Below, in pieces: positions 38,877 to 49,158 of a DNA stretch of 64,000 nt (positions are counted from its first letter, which is position 1; the number at the start of each line of letters is the position of its first letter). Source of the stretch: Brettanomyces bruxellensis. Lineage: Eukaryota; Ascomycota; Pichiomycetes; Pichiales; Pichiaceae. The notes under the pieces are model-generated. The model saw only the letters and a list, made by a program, of their open reading frames with translations. It was not told the DNA's origin and did no database searches. The stretch covers positions 62,001-126,000 of the forward strand of contig NC_054687.1 of assembly GCF_011074885.1 (NCBI RefSeq). The letters run 5' to 3'. Both the position numbers and the translations under genes were made by a program.

Positions 38877-41800
38877 CTACATCAAGAGCTTTGGCCCACC
38901 CTCCTTTGAAAGCTTGTTCTTCAAGTAGTTAGTTTCACTAGGCGGAAGTTCTAGAGCCAGCAGCTGCGAATTAGCCACATCTATGTGGAACTTGAACGCA
39001 GTGCCGATGAGCCGCTTGTACATCAACGTTTTGGCCACTTTGACGCTGAAGTTCAATTCTTTCAAGAGCGAGAGCTCGTTCAGCAGCCTGGGCACCAGCT
39101 GGCTGATTCCATGCACATTTCCAGCACCAGAGTACTTGCCCAGTGTGCAGTAATCGCTGTAGATGGCCCCTCCTGTGCTCCAGCCCGGAACAGAGGCAAA
39201 GTGCCCCAGAAGTTGCTGCAACCGGTCAAGATACGACTCCTGAATGATGTACTGGGGAGCCACGTGCTGGATTGCCAGGCTGTGGGCTTCTTCTAGCGAG
39301 TGGGCGGCGATTAGGGCCCTGGTTGCAGACTCGAACTCGCTCTTTGCGGAAAATCGGGTGGCCCGGGCCCTGTTCAAGAGGTCGCGAGAGAGGTGAAGCG
39401 AGCGGTTCAACCTATCCAAGGTGGCCGCATCGTTGAGGAAGCCCATGCGGTCTATGTGGGCATCGATGATGGCAGTGATCTCATCAGTGCAGTCTTTCTC
39501 GAGTGAGAGATGCTCGCAGACGAAGATGGCATCCTCGTACATTGCATTTTCCACAAGCTTGTGTGCAAACTGCCTGCATATCTCGTCGGCAGAGCGGACA
39601 TCCAAGCTGAGGAACACGTTCAACTTCTTCACGAGTGCAAACTGCGTCTGAAGATCGAACTTGCAAAGGGTCTGTGCAGGCTCCATGAACATCTTCACCA
39701 GCCGGTAGTACGTGATGGTGCTCTGAGGCCCGTCAACCGGCGCCAGGTCGTGAGTTTCGAGGTAGCCGACGAAGTCCCGAATCACATCGCTCAAGGGCAG
39801 ATTGGTGTCTCCGTACTGGAGGAGAAGCAGGAGTACCACAGGCCACGAGAGACCCAATAGGTGATCAATGTACGAGTCCGACAACACCATGCCGGCCAGT
39901 AGTTTGTACATCTTGACCACTGGTGCAGGGATGAGCTGCAAGGAACCCGATTTCGACCAGTCATCGAGCTGGTCCCTGGCCAAATTCTTCACTGTTTGGT
40001 CGTTCGAGTCCATCATGCTGATCAGCACCGCCAGATCCGGATTTCCGCCCCGGATTGCCGCCTGCACCGCCTCGCCCACCTTTCCCAGGCACGTGAGATA
40101 GAACACGGTGTCGAGTTTGTCTGAAGTGGTGGCCATCTTGTGCTCAAGTCCCGGGGTGCACAAATCGGCAAGCCAGCGGCACAACAGCTCGCGGCGCTTC
40201 AACTCCTCGAGTCTCGGCCGAAGCAAGGGCTGTGTTTGGCACAGCCGGGCATCCGGATCGGGCAAGTGCGAGAAACAGTACTCGTTGTCGAACAAAATCG
40301 CAAGCAAATGCCACCCTTCGTACTGCGAGCACTGCCCAAACGCGTCCAAGGCTGTGCGCAATGATGGTGTCGTGTCGAAACCAACGAGTGGCACCTGCCC
40401 ATCCGGCCTGGCCTGGAACGTGTTTTGTGCTTTTTCGAGCTTTAGGAATTTTGCGAATGCCGGGGCCTGGGCGAATGCCGGTTTGTGCACCGGCTTGTTG
40501 TTGCTGAGGCAGCTTTTTGGTTTGTCGTTGTCGAAAAGAACGCGGTTCACGTTTGTTTTGTCGAGCTGCATGCCGTCGGCATCCTCCAGATTATCGTTAA
40601 ACACCGAGTGGAAGCCGGAAGCCAGCCGGATCTGGTCGTCCCACGTTCCGGCAACGGCATACTGCGGTGCCGAGCTGATCGCCAGCATCTCCTTGTTGTT
40701 GATTTCCGGCTCGTATGCCTTGGTGTCGATCACCGACCCGAAATCGTCCTCCGACGATCCGGGATCGCTCAAACTGTGTGCATCGAAGAAGTGGTCGTTG
40801 GAGATGATACTTGATGGGGCAAAGGTGTTGTCTTCTTTATCTTTATCTTTATTTTCTTCTTTCTTCTCTTCTTCCCTCTCCCACATCTCTTCCTCTACCC
40901 CCTGAACTTTCTCCAGAGCCCTCCTCTGCCTCTCTTCGGCCTCCCCCTGCAGCACTCTCTCGCGCTGCTGCTGCCGCTGGAACCTCTGGACATCCGCCGG
41001 CTCATCCTCCTGCTCGTCCACCATCCCCCAGATGCTAAAGTGCTCCACATTGAACGTAAATGTGCCCGTCAACGCATCATAGTTCACGAACTCCATTCCA
41101 CAGTAACTCCTCAACAGCTCAATGTGCTTCGGGAGCCCCGGGTAGTCCGGATCCGTGATCTGCTTCTTGGTTTTCGCATCCTTCGGATAGCATCCACTGA
41201 TTGAAACCGTTGCCGGCACATTCAACCCGTTTCCGGGCTCCGGCTTCTCCTCGTCCGTCTTGTACACGCAAATGAGCTTGTTCTTGAACACGATCGCATC
41301 ACCAAGCAACTCGTTCCACCTGCCTTCGAACTCTGTGAGGTCCACTGGTGATCTAAACATCATCTGGCCGCTTCCTTTTCTCCCCACACTAAAATCTTTC
41401 ACGCTTGCCAACTGCGACACGTTCATCTTTGCCAACTCGTTGAGAGACGGCGTACACCAGTACCCGGTTGGAGGCTTGAGCTTGGATGGTTGCTTATTCT
41501 GTTTTCCATCTGTTTTAAGTTTTTCTTTCATTTCATGTCTTCCATCTATTCCATTTCCATCTATTTCACGTTTTTCCTCCTTTCCATGTTTTCCATCCAC
41601 TTCATCCTCCCTCACCACGATCGTCGGCACAAACTCGAAATTATCCGACTCATCTTTGCCGCCAACTCTCGCCTTCTTGCTGGGAGGCCTAAAATCAACA
41701 GCTCGAGCACCTGAGCCCGTACTCACGCTCATGCTCTTGAGTATCACCTTGTTCGGGTCGATCCGGCTGTAGTCCTTGTACGCATCTCTTGCATGCGTGA

Positions 41801-42611
41801 TCACTAAGCGGCGGTATTCGGACCGCTGCACGGAGATGTGGTGTAAGGATGCGTACTTTTCCATGCCGCCCTCTGCCTGCCTCTGGTTGTTTTGTGTGCC
41901 ATTTTCCCGCGGGAAAGCAGCGTGGACCGGTGACGAGAAGAGGCCGCTCACGTTTTCCACGGCATCCCTTGCGAAGGAGTGCCCAATCCGGCCCAGAGAC
42001 GGAATAGATGCATCTCTGACGTAATCGGCGTTCTCCGGCCCCGAAACCACCGAGGACGACCTTTTCCTCTTGCCCGACGACGGCCCTCCCAAGGTGGATG
42101 GTGCCTGCGTAAGTGCCTTTGGCATATCTGTCATTTTTGACGCCATTGAGCTGAGATCTGCCGTGTACGGACTACTTGTAGAATTTGTGCTTGCAGGGTT
42201 GTTGTTGGTGCCATTTGCTGATCCAAAGTGGAATCCCGACCCAGCCAAGCCGTTTCCGAGTGCGTTGGCCGTCGTCTGGCCCGTTGTTGCGGAGTTTCCG
42301 AAGATGCTTGGCTTGGAGTTGTTGAACAATGCATTTCCTGCTGTGGAGGAGCCCAAGCCACTGCCTAGGGCAGGTTTTGCGCCGTTGCCAAGTGATGAAC
42401 CGTTGCCAAGAGACATGCTGTTGCTATTTCCAGATGAAATGCCGCTGGTGCTTTTTCCAAATGAAAAGCCGTTGTTTGTGCTGCCGTTGTTGTTGTTGTT
42501 GTTAGTGTTTCCAAACGAAAAGCCGTTGTTGGAATTACTGCCGTTTCCAAATGAAAACCCGCTCCCGTTCCCTGAGCTAGAACCGGTTTGCTGGGATTTG
42601 GAAGAGAACAT
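38877..42611 (-). CDS. NUP145: Nucleoporin Nup145 precursor (Nup98-Nup96 type)
   Basis: The 1,244-aa product is the self-cleaving precursor of Nup145N (FG-repeat, GLFG-type role) and Nup145C (Y-complex scaffold). Residues 1-170 are Asn/Ser/Gly-rich with FSFGN-type FG repeats. The autoproteolytic domain lies at about 385-535 (GYWCTPSLNEL to VEHFSIWG), with the cleavage motif HFS at residues 524-526, so Nup145N would be about 525 aa and Nup145C about 719 aa, near the yeast sizes. The start of the C half is very acidic and Glu/Lys-rich; the rest is helical ACE1 fold. S. cerevisiae NUP145 is YGL092W. It shares Y-complex membership with SEH1 in this window. Confidence 0.94.
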   Translation of the reverse strand: MFSSKSQQTGSSSGNGSGFSFGNGSNSNNGFSFGNTNNNNNNGSTNNGFSFGKSTSGISSGNSNSMSLGNGSSLGNGAKPALGSGLGSSTAGNALFNNSKPSIFGNSATTGQTTANALGNGLAGSGFHFGSANGTNNNPASTNSTSSPYTADLSSMASKMTDMPKALTQAPSTLGGPSSGKRKRSSSVVSGPENADYVRDASIPSLGRIGHSFARDAVENVSGLFSSPVHAAFPRENGTQNNQRQAEGGMEKYASLHHISVQRSEYRRLVITHARDAYKDYSRIDPNKVILKSMSVSTGSGARAVDFRPPSKKARVGGKDESDNFEFVPTIVVREDEVDGKHGKEEKREIDGNGIDGRHEMKEKLKTDGKQNKQPSKLKPPTGYWCTPSLNELAKMNVSQLASVKDFSVGRKGSGQMMFRSPVDLTEFEGRWNELLGDAIVFKNKLICVYKTDEEKPEPGNGLNVPATVSISGCYPKDAKTKKQITDPDYPGLPKHIELLRSYCGMEFVNYDALTGTFTFNVEHFSIWGMVDEQEDEPADVQRFQRQQQRERVLQGEAEERQRRALEKVQGVEEEMWEREEEKKEENKDKDKEDNTFAPSSIISNDHFFDAHSLSDPGSSEDDFGSVIDTKAYEPEINNKEMLAISSAPQYAVAGTWDDQIRLASGFHSVFNDNLEDADGMQLDKTNVNRVLFDNDKPKSCLSNNKPVHKPAFAQAPAFAKFLKLEKAQNTFQARPDGQVPLVGFDTTPSLRTALDAFGQCSQYEGWHLLAILFDNEYCFSHLPDPDARLCQTQPLLRPRLEELKRRELLCRWLADLCTPGLEHKMATTSDKLDTVFYLTCLGKVGEAVQAAIRGGNPDLAVLISMMDSNDQTVKNLARDQLDDWSKSGSLQLIPAPVVKMYKLLAGMVLSDSYIDHLLGLSWPVVLLLLLQYGDTNLPLSDVIRDFVGYLETHDLAPVDGPQSTITYYRLVKMFMEPAQTLCKFDLQTQFALVKKLNVFLSLDVRSADEICRQFAHKLVENAMYEDAIFVCEHLSLEKDCTDEITAIIDAHIDRMGFLNDAATLDRLNRSLHLSRDLLNRARATRFSAKSEFESATRALIAAHSLEEAHSLAIQHVAPQYIIQESYLDRLQQLLGHFASVPGWSTGGAIYSDYCTLGKYSGAGNVHGISQLVPRLLNELSLLKELNFSVKVAKTLMYKRLIGTAFKFHIDVANSQLLALELPPSETNYLKNKLSKEGGPKLLM

Positions 42612-43899
42612 GTTGGCGATGGATGTTGAAAAGGTTGTGCTGTGGAGGAAGAGGTGGACGAAATGGAAGAAAAAAAATAAAATGTGATGAAAATAAAATT
42701 GTTCAGAGGGTCGCGAAGGTGAGAAATTATGATTTAGTAAATTCTACAGATCTACAAGTATTTCGGGAGCATGCAGAAGAAGCCATATAACTGGGGCATA
42801 TGAACTTGTGGCTTCAGAAATACTTCATACAGAACTTGTGGTTAACTAAAAGCTACGGCAGCTATTCAAATCCACTGAAAATTCAGTGATCTATGGCATG
42901 TCAGTAGCTATTAATAGCTAGATTTTAGCCACTTACAGAATGTCAGCAATCAATCATAGTCACTTTTCATATAGTCACAACCTATTGAGCACAGAATGAT
43001 TCACTGCTAAAAAGCCCTTTCAGGCCACAGAAAGATCTCCAGCTGGTTTCGGCAAACTCATAGCCAGACTGCTATTCAAAGCTCACTGAAACTACCTGAA
43101 GAAATGTGGGAGCTGCTTAAATTTCACAGAACAACTAATCGAAATTGCAGAAAGGGCAACCATATCAAAAGCATGCAGGGACACTACAATGTGCTAACTA
43201 CTTTGACTTAATAGCTGGGTCAACATTAATACGTAATGGCAGAATTGTAGCAATAGGTAGTATCTATTAATTAGGGCACACGCTACTTGGGGAAATACTA
43301 ACATGCACAAGAATGAGGAAGCGGATAATTGAGAATAATATTTTCTAACTAAGTTGTTTAGATTACATAGATCAGTAGCAATGTACAAAGTAAGTCCTCA
43401 GAAGTAGTTCAGCAACAGGAACACCACACTAGGGGACGTGAGTAAGTTCAGGTACAGTGATGTTGGAAATTCTATCAAGGTAGAACATTTAGTAAGCAGC
43501 AATTACACTACTTCTGGAGTAAGCTATAAGTAACTAAGTAATCCATGAGCAACTAAGTAATCCATGAGCAACTAAATAATCCATGGGTAAGTTAAGTAAG
43601 GAATGAGTAATAATTATTCCTACTACATGATTATCGATATTAAAGTTACTAGTTTTAAAGTAAAGTGATCTGAGAACTTATGAGTACTTAATTACTCCTA
43701 CTACATGTTTAACAAATTCAACAATATTAAAGTTACTAGTTATGTAAGTAACTTATAATCCATGAGTAAGTTAAATAGGCCATGAGTAATACAGTACCAA
43801 CTCATAATCCATGAGTAATACACTAACATTACTCCTACAATGTAGTTCAAATTCAATCAATAATATTAAACTACTAGTTCTAATACCCAACCCACACCA
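42612..43899. other. NUP145 upstream region and RPA190 3' flank
   Basis: 1.29 kb, AT-rich, no recognisable gene (longest candidate ORF 64 aa). The right third is built of repeats (43526-43876). Confidence 0.6.
43526..43876 (+). repeat. Interspersed tandem modules 3' of RPA190
   Basis: Three short modules recur in mixed order: AATCCATGAGYAACTAAGT (about five copies, for example 43540, 43559, 43578), ATTACTCCTACTACATG (near 43615 and 43690), and AATATTAAAGTTACTAGT (near 43638, 43722 and, degenerate, 43862). ACTAGTTCT appears at 43871 and again over the RPA190 stop codon. Confidence 0.7.
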
Positions 43900-46800
43900 C
43901 TAGTTCTGGGCAACAGGCATCTTGGCAAGCACGTCAAAGCTGCCGGTTCCACTGCCGTTGAGTTTTCCGACGACTAGCTTGGCAGAAGGAGACTGCAAAG
44001 GCTCGCGGTCGCCGTTCAACACGGCCTTGGTCAAGAACTGGCAGGTGGTCTCGTAGGACATCTTCATGAAGTCGGAGGTGCAGCTGTCGATGCCCTGGCG
44101 GTTGAAGGCTAAGTAGTTGCCCTCTCTGGTCATGTAGTCGGCGATAAGATCCAAGTGGCGGGACGAGACCTCGATGGCGTACCTGCTGAACACGTTGATG
44201 ACCTCGTTAACGATGGTATTCCGGGCAGCCTCGACACCGTAGACGCTGAGGACGGCGGCAATGTCGTTGGAGGAGATCTTGTCGACGTCCAAGAAGGAGT
44301 CGTGCTCCCACATGGCGGGGAAGTTGACACCTTCGGTGACCAGAGACCTGGAACCTTCCTCGTGAAGGCACCTGCCGATGTTGTGGACCTCTCTGACGAC
44401 GCAGTCCTTGCAGATTTGCTCGACGATGTTGACCATGAGCAACTTCTGGGTGTCTCCGGAGAGCTGGAGTCTGAAGCTGCACCAGCGGCCATGTTTGTCG
44501 TCGAAGTTGTAGGCGGAGACGAATTCATGGGATGTGATGACGTCTTCCTGTCTGTCCTTAGCTTTTTTGGAGAGGTGGTTGGAAGCAATCTTATTGTCAA
44601 TGTCGATGTCACTGTCAGTATCGCTATCGCTATCGCTTTCGCTTTCATTTTCACTTTCACTTCCACTGTCACTTTCGCTTTCACTGTCACTGCTATCCTC
44701 ATTCTCCTCCTCCTCCTTCTCCTTCTCCACCTTCTCCTCCACTCCCAGCGAGATCTCGCTCGTGCCATCGCGCCGCTGCTTGCGGACCTCGGCCGAGATC
44801 TCCTTCTCGAGCATCGTGATGAACTTCTCGGCAATCACACGCTCCAACTCGGCCTCCGTGACGTCGTACTCGGCCCGGTAGTCGGCGGAGTCGAAGAACT
44901 CGAGCCGGATGTCGTAGGACCGCGTGCTGTGAAGAGAGCTTGGGTCGGCGGTGGTTTCGACGACGGTTGCGTCGTCAATGAACTCGGAGAGCGTAAGTCG
45001 AGTGATGCTCTTGCAGAAGGCATCGGCCGACGCGTCGTCGACGTCGGCACGAAGCGGCAGGGCCATCTGGGGTGTCTTGATGTGGCGGGAGGCGGTCATG
45101 ACAATCTCTCTCAACCTGGGGATACCCAAGGTGACGTTTGCTGCACCGTGGCCGGCGAAATGGAACGTGTTCAAGGTCATTTGCGTGGACGGCTCGCCGA
45201 TCGACTGGGCGGCGATGATGCCGACGGCCTCGCCCGGGTCGATCAAGGACCGCATGTACTTCAACTGCATGAGAGCCTTGAACTTGCGGGCCGAGAGAAG
45301 CGATTTTGATTGGCCGTGGCCCATGAACAGGTGTCTGTTGTGCTCGATGAAGCTGTCGAGGCGGTCCTCGAACCGCGTGGACACCGAGCCCAAGTACTTG
45401 GCCGGGTTGTAGACGGAGATCGTGGGGTCGCGGCGGTAGGTCTGGTTCCAGGCAGGCTGCGATTTCTGAGCCTGCAAGGACTTGCGGTACTTCTTCGAGT
45501 ACCGGCCGGCAGTGTCGACGTCGAGATGGTCGATGCTGGAGGGGCTGTAGCGCTGCAAAAGAGCCGTGTAGTTGTCGTAGAAGAAGTCGAACTTGTACAG
45601 GTAGGACTCGCGGGTCACGTCGACGGCATCTCCACCGTACAGGAACTCGACCACACTTCCGTCCGCGTTCCTCACGGTGTTGTCGTAGGCCACGTGGACC
45701 CCCTCGAGCTGCTTGGTCAAGCACCGCTGCAAGTAGCCGGAGTTGGCCGTCTTGACGGAGGTGTCCACAAGGCCCTCTCGGCCCGCCATACAGTGGAAGT
45801 AGTACTCCTGGGGCCGGATGCCCGAGAAGAACCGGTTCTCGATGTATCCGCCGGCCCGGACGTCGGTCTCAAGCGGCTTGAAGCACGGGAGTGTCTTGCC
45901 CGAGGCCATCACTGGGGTCCGGCGGCCCTCCAACGCCTGCTGGCCCAACAAGCACATGATCTGCGAAACGTTGACCGTCGAACCTTTGGCCCCCGACAAC
46001 GCCATCGACTGCATCGCGTTCTCCGGGAACTTCTTCGCGGTACCGGCTGGCACGCACGCAGACACTACCTGCGACGTGATGGCGTTCACTTTCGACATCG
46101 TCACGGCATCCAAGATGTCGTGCTTGTGAGGGTCACGGAGCACCTCCTCCAACCGGCGGTGGAACTCCGGGTTGGCGGCCGAGATGCCGGGCGACAAGTT
46201 GGTGACCTCGGCGGCCGCCTGCCGGCCAGCTTCGCGGGCCCCGCGTAGGATATTGGCCCGCACCGTGTTGCCTGACCCGGTAAGTTCCATGTCGTCCATA
46301 CCGCACGTGAAGGCGATCCACTGCTCGTAGTTCGTGAGCAACCGGCCCAATGCCGAGAGTGTCCGCTGGGCCACGTGCGGGCCGTACGTCTCGTGGATCG
46401 CGTGGATCAGCCCGTACTTGGACGAGCCGTACTGCGACTTGTCGAGTGTGCCGCACAAAAGCTGGCCGTTTTTGAACAAAACCTCGTTTTCGTGCGAGCC
46501 CTCGCCCCAGTACTCGTTCTTGATCTTGTTGCGCGACTGCATGTTCAAGCCGGGCACGCCCTGGGGCAGCACGTTGAGCAAAACCGTCGAGATGACCTGC
46601 TTTCCGGTCCACAGTGGGGCCGGGAGCCAGATGGCTGGGGGGAGTGTCCGAATCCGGAAGTTCCGACCGCCGGCACCGGCATTTTGGTGCCGCCGCACAC
46701 ACCCGTACACCAACTCCTGGTACCGCTCCCGCGTGAAGAATGTGTTCTTGCTCGTCATCCACACACCCGTCGAGAGGTGGTCCTGGATCAACCCACGCAC

Positions 46801-48756
46801 CGGCGACCCCGACGTCGGCGTCAAGTACTGCGAGTCCGTGCTGGCCAACGTGTACGATTCGGCCCTGGCAAGTTGTCCCTGTGGGAAGTGCAGATTCATC
46901 TCGTCTCCGTCGTAATCACAGTTGTACGGCCCACCGTTGGCATAGTGGATCCGGATGGTCTTCTCGTTGGGCAACACCCGGACCCGGTGGCCCATCATGG
47001 ATGCCTTGTGGAGCGTGGGCTGCCTGTTCATGATCACCACGTCGCCGTTGCGAATGTGCCGGAAAACCTGCTTGTTGACCGCGTTTCCTGCCATGCCCGC
47101 CGTGTTGGACCCCGTGCCAGCCACCGCGGGCGTCTGCAGCTGCCGGGCAACCGCCTTCCGCTGCTCCAGCGTCATCCCGGCCAAACTCGTCACCACGCCG
47201 GCCTCATCTTTCACCTGCGTGGCCCCGGGCCACTTGTCCGGCCCGTTCTCCACGCACCGCCGCAACTCTGCCACGTTGTACGCCGTCACGGGCTCCGGAA
47301 TCGTCAACTTCGTCGCGAAAACCGGCGGCAACCCGATCTCGTTGTCCTCGATCATCGGGTCCGGCGAAATCACCGACCGCGCCGCATAGTTCACCCGCTT
47401 GCCCATCATGTGCTTCCGGAAGAGGCCCTCCTTCTTCTCCAACGCCTGCTTGATGCCCGGGAGCCCAGTCTGCGCGTTTGCTGGGTTCTGGTTCTTCGTC
47501 GCGTCCATCACTCCATTCACGTCGTTCTGCAACGTCACAAACGCGTTCATCAACCGGTTGAACACCAGCTTCCGCTCCTCGCCGGCCACGTCCTTCTGCA
47601 GGCCCAAAAACTGCTCGTTCAACTCCTTGATCTGCATCGAAGTGCTCAAAACACGCGAGAGAAGCTCGTTCTGTGCATTCTCATGTACCTCGTCGCCCAA
47701 CTTCTGCGGCAGCCGGAACCGCGTGGGCGGCACCACCAGCACGGATACAAAGAAGATGTCCCCGGCCACTTTCTGGCCGCCGCCGGGCCTCGAGTGGAAA
47801 ATTGTCTCCACCACGGGCTGCTCCACGACAAAAACCGCATCCAGCACCTCCCGCACCTCCGCCGAAAGCACGTACCGCGACCCAGCCTGAGGGGCAATGT
47901 CCACGCTCGATGCCCCTGCCACTTTCACCGCCTTTACCCGGTTGTTCACCAGCTGCTTCTCCGACAATGCCGATGCGAAAATCTTCGAGAATCCGTCACA
48001 CCGCAACTTCGGGCTGTACATCATGCAGTTCTCACACCGCGGCTTCGCCACCACCCGCCGCTCCAGGTCCTTGATCACTGCCTTCCGTGCCTCGAGCACT
48101 GTGCCCGTGCTCACGCCGCTCTTGGTCGTTCTTCCCTCTTCAATTGCCCGGTGCACGCTCTCGTACACGAAAAGCTCTCTTTTCTCCCGCAACCGGCTCT
48201 CTGCCGACGCCGTCATCCGCGTCGCAAACGTCCGGCCCACTTTCTCGGCCTCCCGGCCGATCTGCTCCTCCTCCTCTGCCATGTTGCCCGCCTCCTCCGC
48301 CTCATCTCGGCCGGACTCCATTTCTCTCTCCTCCAGTCTTATCCGGTCAATCTGCGATGCCTCGAGTAGCAATCCGTACCGGATCAACCTCAACTTGCAT
48401 TCGTACGCATGAACGTCGATGCTCCGCATCTTCAAGTGGTGGCAGTACACACAACTCCCCCTCAAAAGCACAAACATCTGCTTGAAAAAAAGTGGGTTGT
48501 ATGCCGGAACGGGCAACTCAATGTGGCCCTGGTGGCCTGGACAGTACCTCTCATCTAGCCCACATGTCGCACACGTGTTGTGCAAAAACGCACCTAGCCT
48601 CAAGTCGTACAATCCGCCCGGAACTGGGTGGCCCAAGCTGTCAAATGCTGTTGGATTCGTGATCTGCTTAGCTGACACTTTTCTCACATCCTCCGGTGTT
48701 AGCACGCTGAAATCCACATACGAGATCTCTGATCCCACAGGTTTTGCCATATCCAT
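43900..48756 (-). CDS. RPA190: RNA polymerase I largest subunit
   Basis: The 1,618-aa product is Rpa190, the Pol I subunit carrying the catalytic Mg2+ site, which transcribes rDNA in the nucleolus. Family features run in order: the N-terminal zinc site (CATCGLDERYCPGHQGH), the lid/rudder region with GLPGIKQALEKKEGLFRKHM, the active-site loop, bridge helix (AGREGLVDTSVKTANSGYLQ), trigger loop (TLNTFHFAGHGAANVTLGIP), an acidic Glu/Ser/Asp insert typical of Pol I (about residues 1365-1420), and the C-terminal cleft. The catalytic motif reads NCDYDGDEMN in place of NADFDGDEMN; all three Asp are kept. The length is near S. cerevisiae (1,664 aa). Its promoter has a perfect RRPE element. Confidence 0.97.
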   Translation of the reverse strand: MDMAKPVGSEISYVDFSVLTPEDVRKVSAKQITNPTAFDSLGHPVPGGLYDLRLGAFLHNTCATCGLDERYCPGHQGHIELPVPAYNPLFFKQMFVLLRGSCVYCHHLKMRSIDVHAYECKLRLIRYGLLLEASQIDRIRLEEREMESGRDEAEEAGNMAEEEEQIGREAEKVGRTFATRMTASAESRLREKRELFVYESVHRAIEEGRTTKSGVSTGTVLEARKAVIKDLERRVVAKPRCENCMMYSPKLRCDGFSKIFASALSEKQLVNNRVKAVKVAGASSVDIAPQAGSRYVLSAEVREVLDAVFVVEQPVVETIFHSRPGGGQKVAGDIFFVSVLVVPPTRFRLPQKLGDEVHENAQNELLSRVLSTSMQIKELNEQFLGLQKDVAGEERKLVFNRLMNAFVTLQNDVNGVMDATKNQNPANAQTGLPGIKQALEKKEGLFRKHMMGKRVNYAARSVISPDPMIEDNEIGLPPVFATKLTIPEPVTAYNVAELRRCVENGPDKWPGATQVKDEAGVVTSLAGMTLEQRKAVARQLQTPAVAGTGSNTAGMAGNAVNKQVFRHIRNGDVVIMNRQPTLHKASMMGHRVRVLPNEKTIRIHYANGGPYNCDYDGDEMNLHFPQGQLARAESYTLASTDSQYLTPTSGSPVRGLIQDHLSTGVWMTSKNTFFTRERYQELVYGCVRRHQNAGAGGRNFRIRTLPPAIWLPAPLWTGKQVISTVLLNVLPQGVPGLNMQSRNKIKNEYWGEGSHENEVLFKNGQLLCGTLDKSQYGSSKYGLIHAIHETYGPHVAQRTLSALGRLLTNYEQWIAFTCGMDDMELTGSGNTVRANILRGAREAGRQAAAEVTNLSPGISAANPEFHRRLEEVLRDPHKHDILDAVTMSKVNAITSQVVSACVPAGTAKKFPENAMQSMALSGAKGSTVNVSQIMCLLGQQALEGRRTPVMASGKTLPCFKPLETDVRAGGYIENRFFSGIRPQEYYFHCMAGREGLVDTSVKTANSGYLQRCLTKQLEGVHVAYDNTVRNADGSVVEFLYGGDAVDVTRESYLYKFDFFYDNYTALLQRYSPSSIDHLDVDTAGRYSKKYRKSLQAQKSQPAWNQTYRRDPTISVYNPAKYLGSVSTRFEDRLDSFIEHNRHLFMGHGQSKSLLSARKFKALMQLKYMRSLIDPGEAVGIIAAQSIGEPSTQMTLNTFHFAGHGAANVTLGIPRLREIVMTASRHIKTPQMALPLRADVDDASADAFCKSITRLTLSEFIDDATVVETTADPSSLHSTRSYDIRLEFFDSADYRAEYDVTEAELERVIAEKFITMLEKEISAEVRKQRRDGTSEISLGVEEKVEKEKEEEENEDSSDSESESDSGSESENESESDSDSDTDSDIDIDNKIASNHLSKKAKDRQEDVITSHEFVSAYNFDDKHGRWCSFRLQLSGDTQKLLMVNIVEQICKDCVVREVHNIGRCLHEEGSRSLVTEGVNFPAMWEHDSFLDVDKISSNDIAAVLSVYGVEAARNTIVNEVINVFSRYAIEVSSRHLDLIADYMTREGNYLAFNRQGIDSCTSDFMKMSYETTCQFLTKAVLNGDREPLQSPSAKLVVGKLNGSGTGSFDVLAKMPVAQN

Positions 48757-48884
48757 TTTCGCTTATTCTTGTATCTATCTCTGTGCTAATCCTCCAATCT
48801 AGCTTTCGATGTCTACTGTGTGTTTGGGTGTGTCCTTTGGAGCAACCCACCTTCCTTCAACTAGATGCAACTATTTTGTTGACT

Positions 48885-48895
48885 AAAATTTTTCA
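48885..48895 (-). promoter_or_regulatory. RRPE element of RPA190
   Basis: The minus strand reads TGAAAAATTTT, an exact match to the rRNA-processing element recognised by Stb3 in S. cerevisiae. It lies about 130 bp upstream of the RPA190 start, next to an A21 tract at 48901-48921. The site is seen directly; its use here is inferred. Confidence 0.7.
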
Positions 48896-49158
48896 CAGGG
48901 AAAAAAAAAAAAAAAAAAAAAGTGAAAAAAAAATTTGTATCTACCCTTCCTTATCCGGCAACTCCCTTTACGTAATCAACCCGACGTCCAGGACTTACTG
49001 ATACAAGCTCCGATCACATAAATGCTGTTTTATATGCAAACAGCAAGTTTTTGAAATGGCTTTACTTGCAGCTTTGATAAGCATCACCTCAAAAAGTACA
49101 TTTACACTAAGAAGTATTCCATGGTGGTAGTTTTTGAATATGCCTGGTAGAGTCTACC

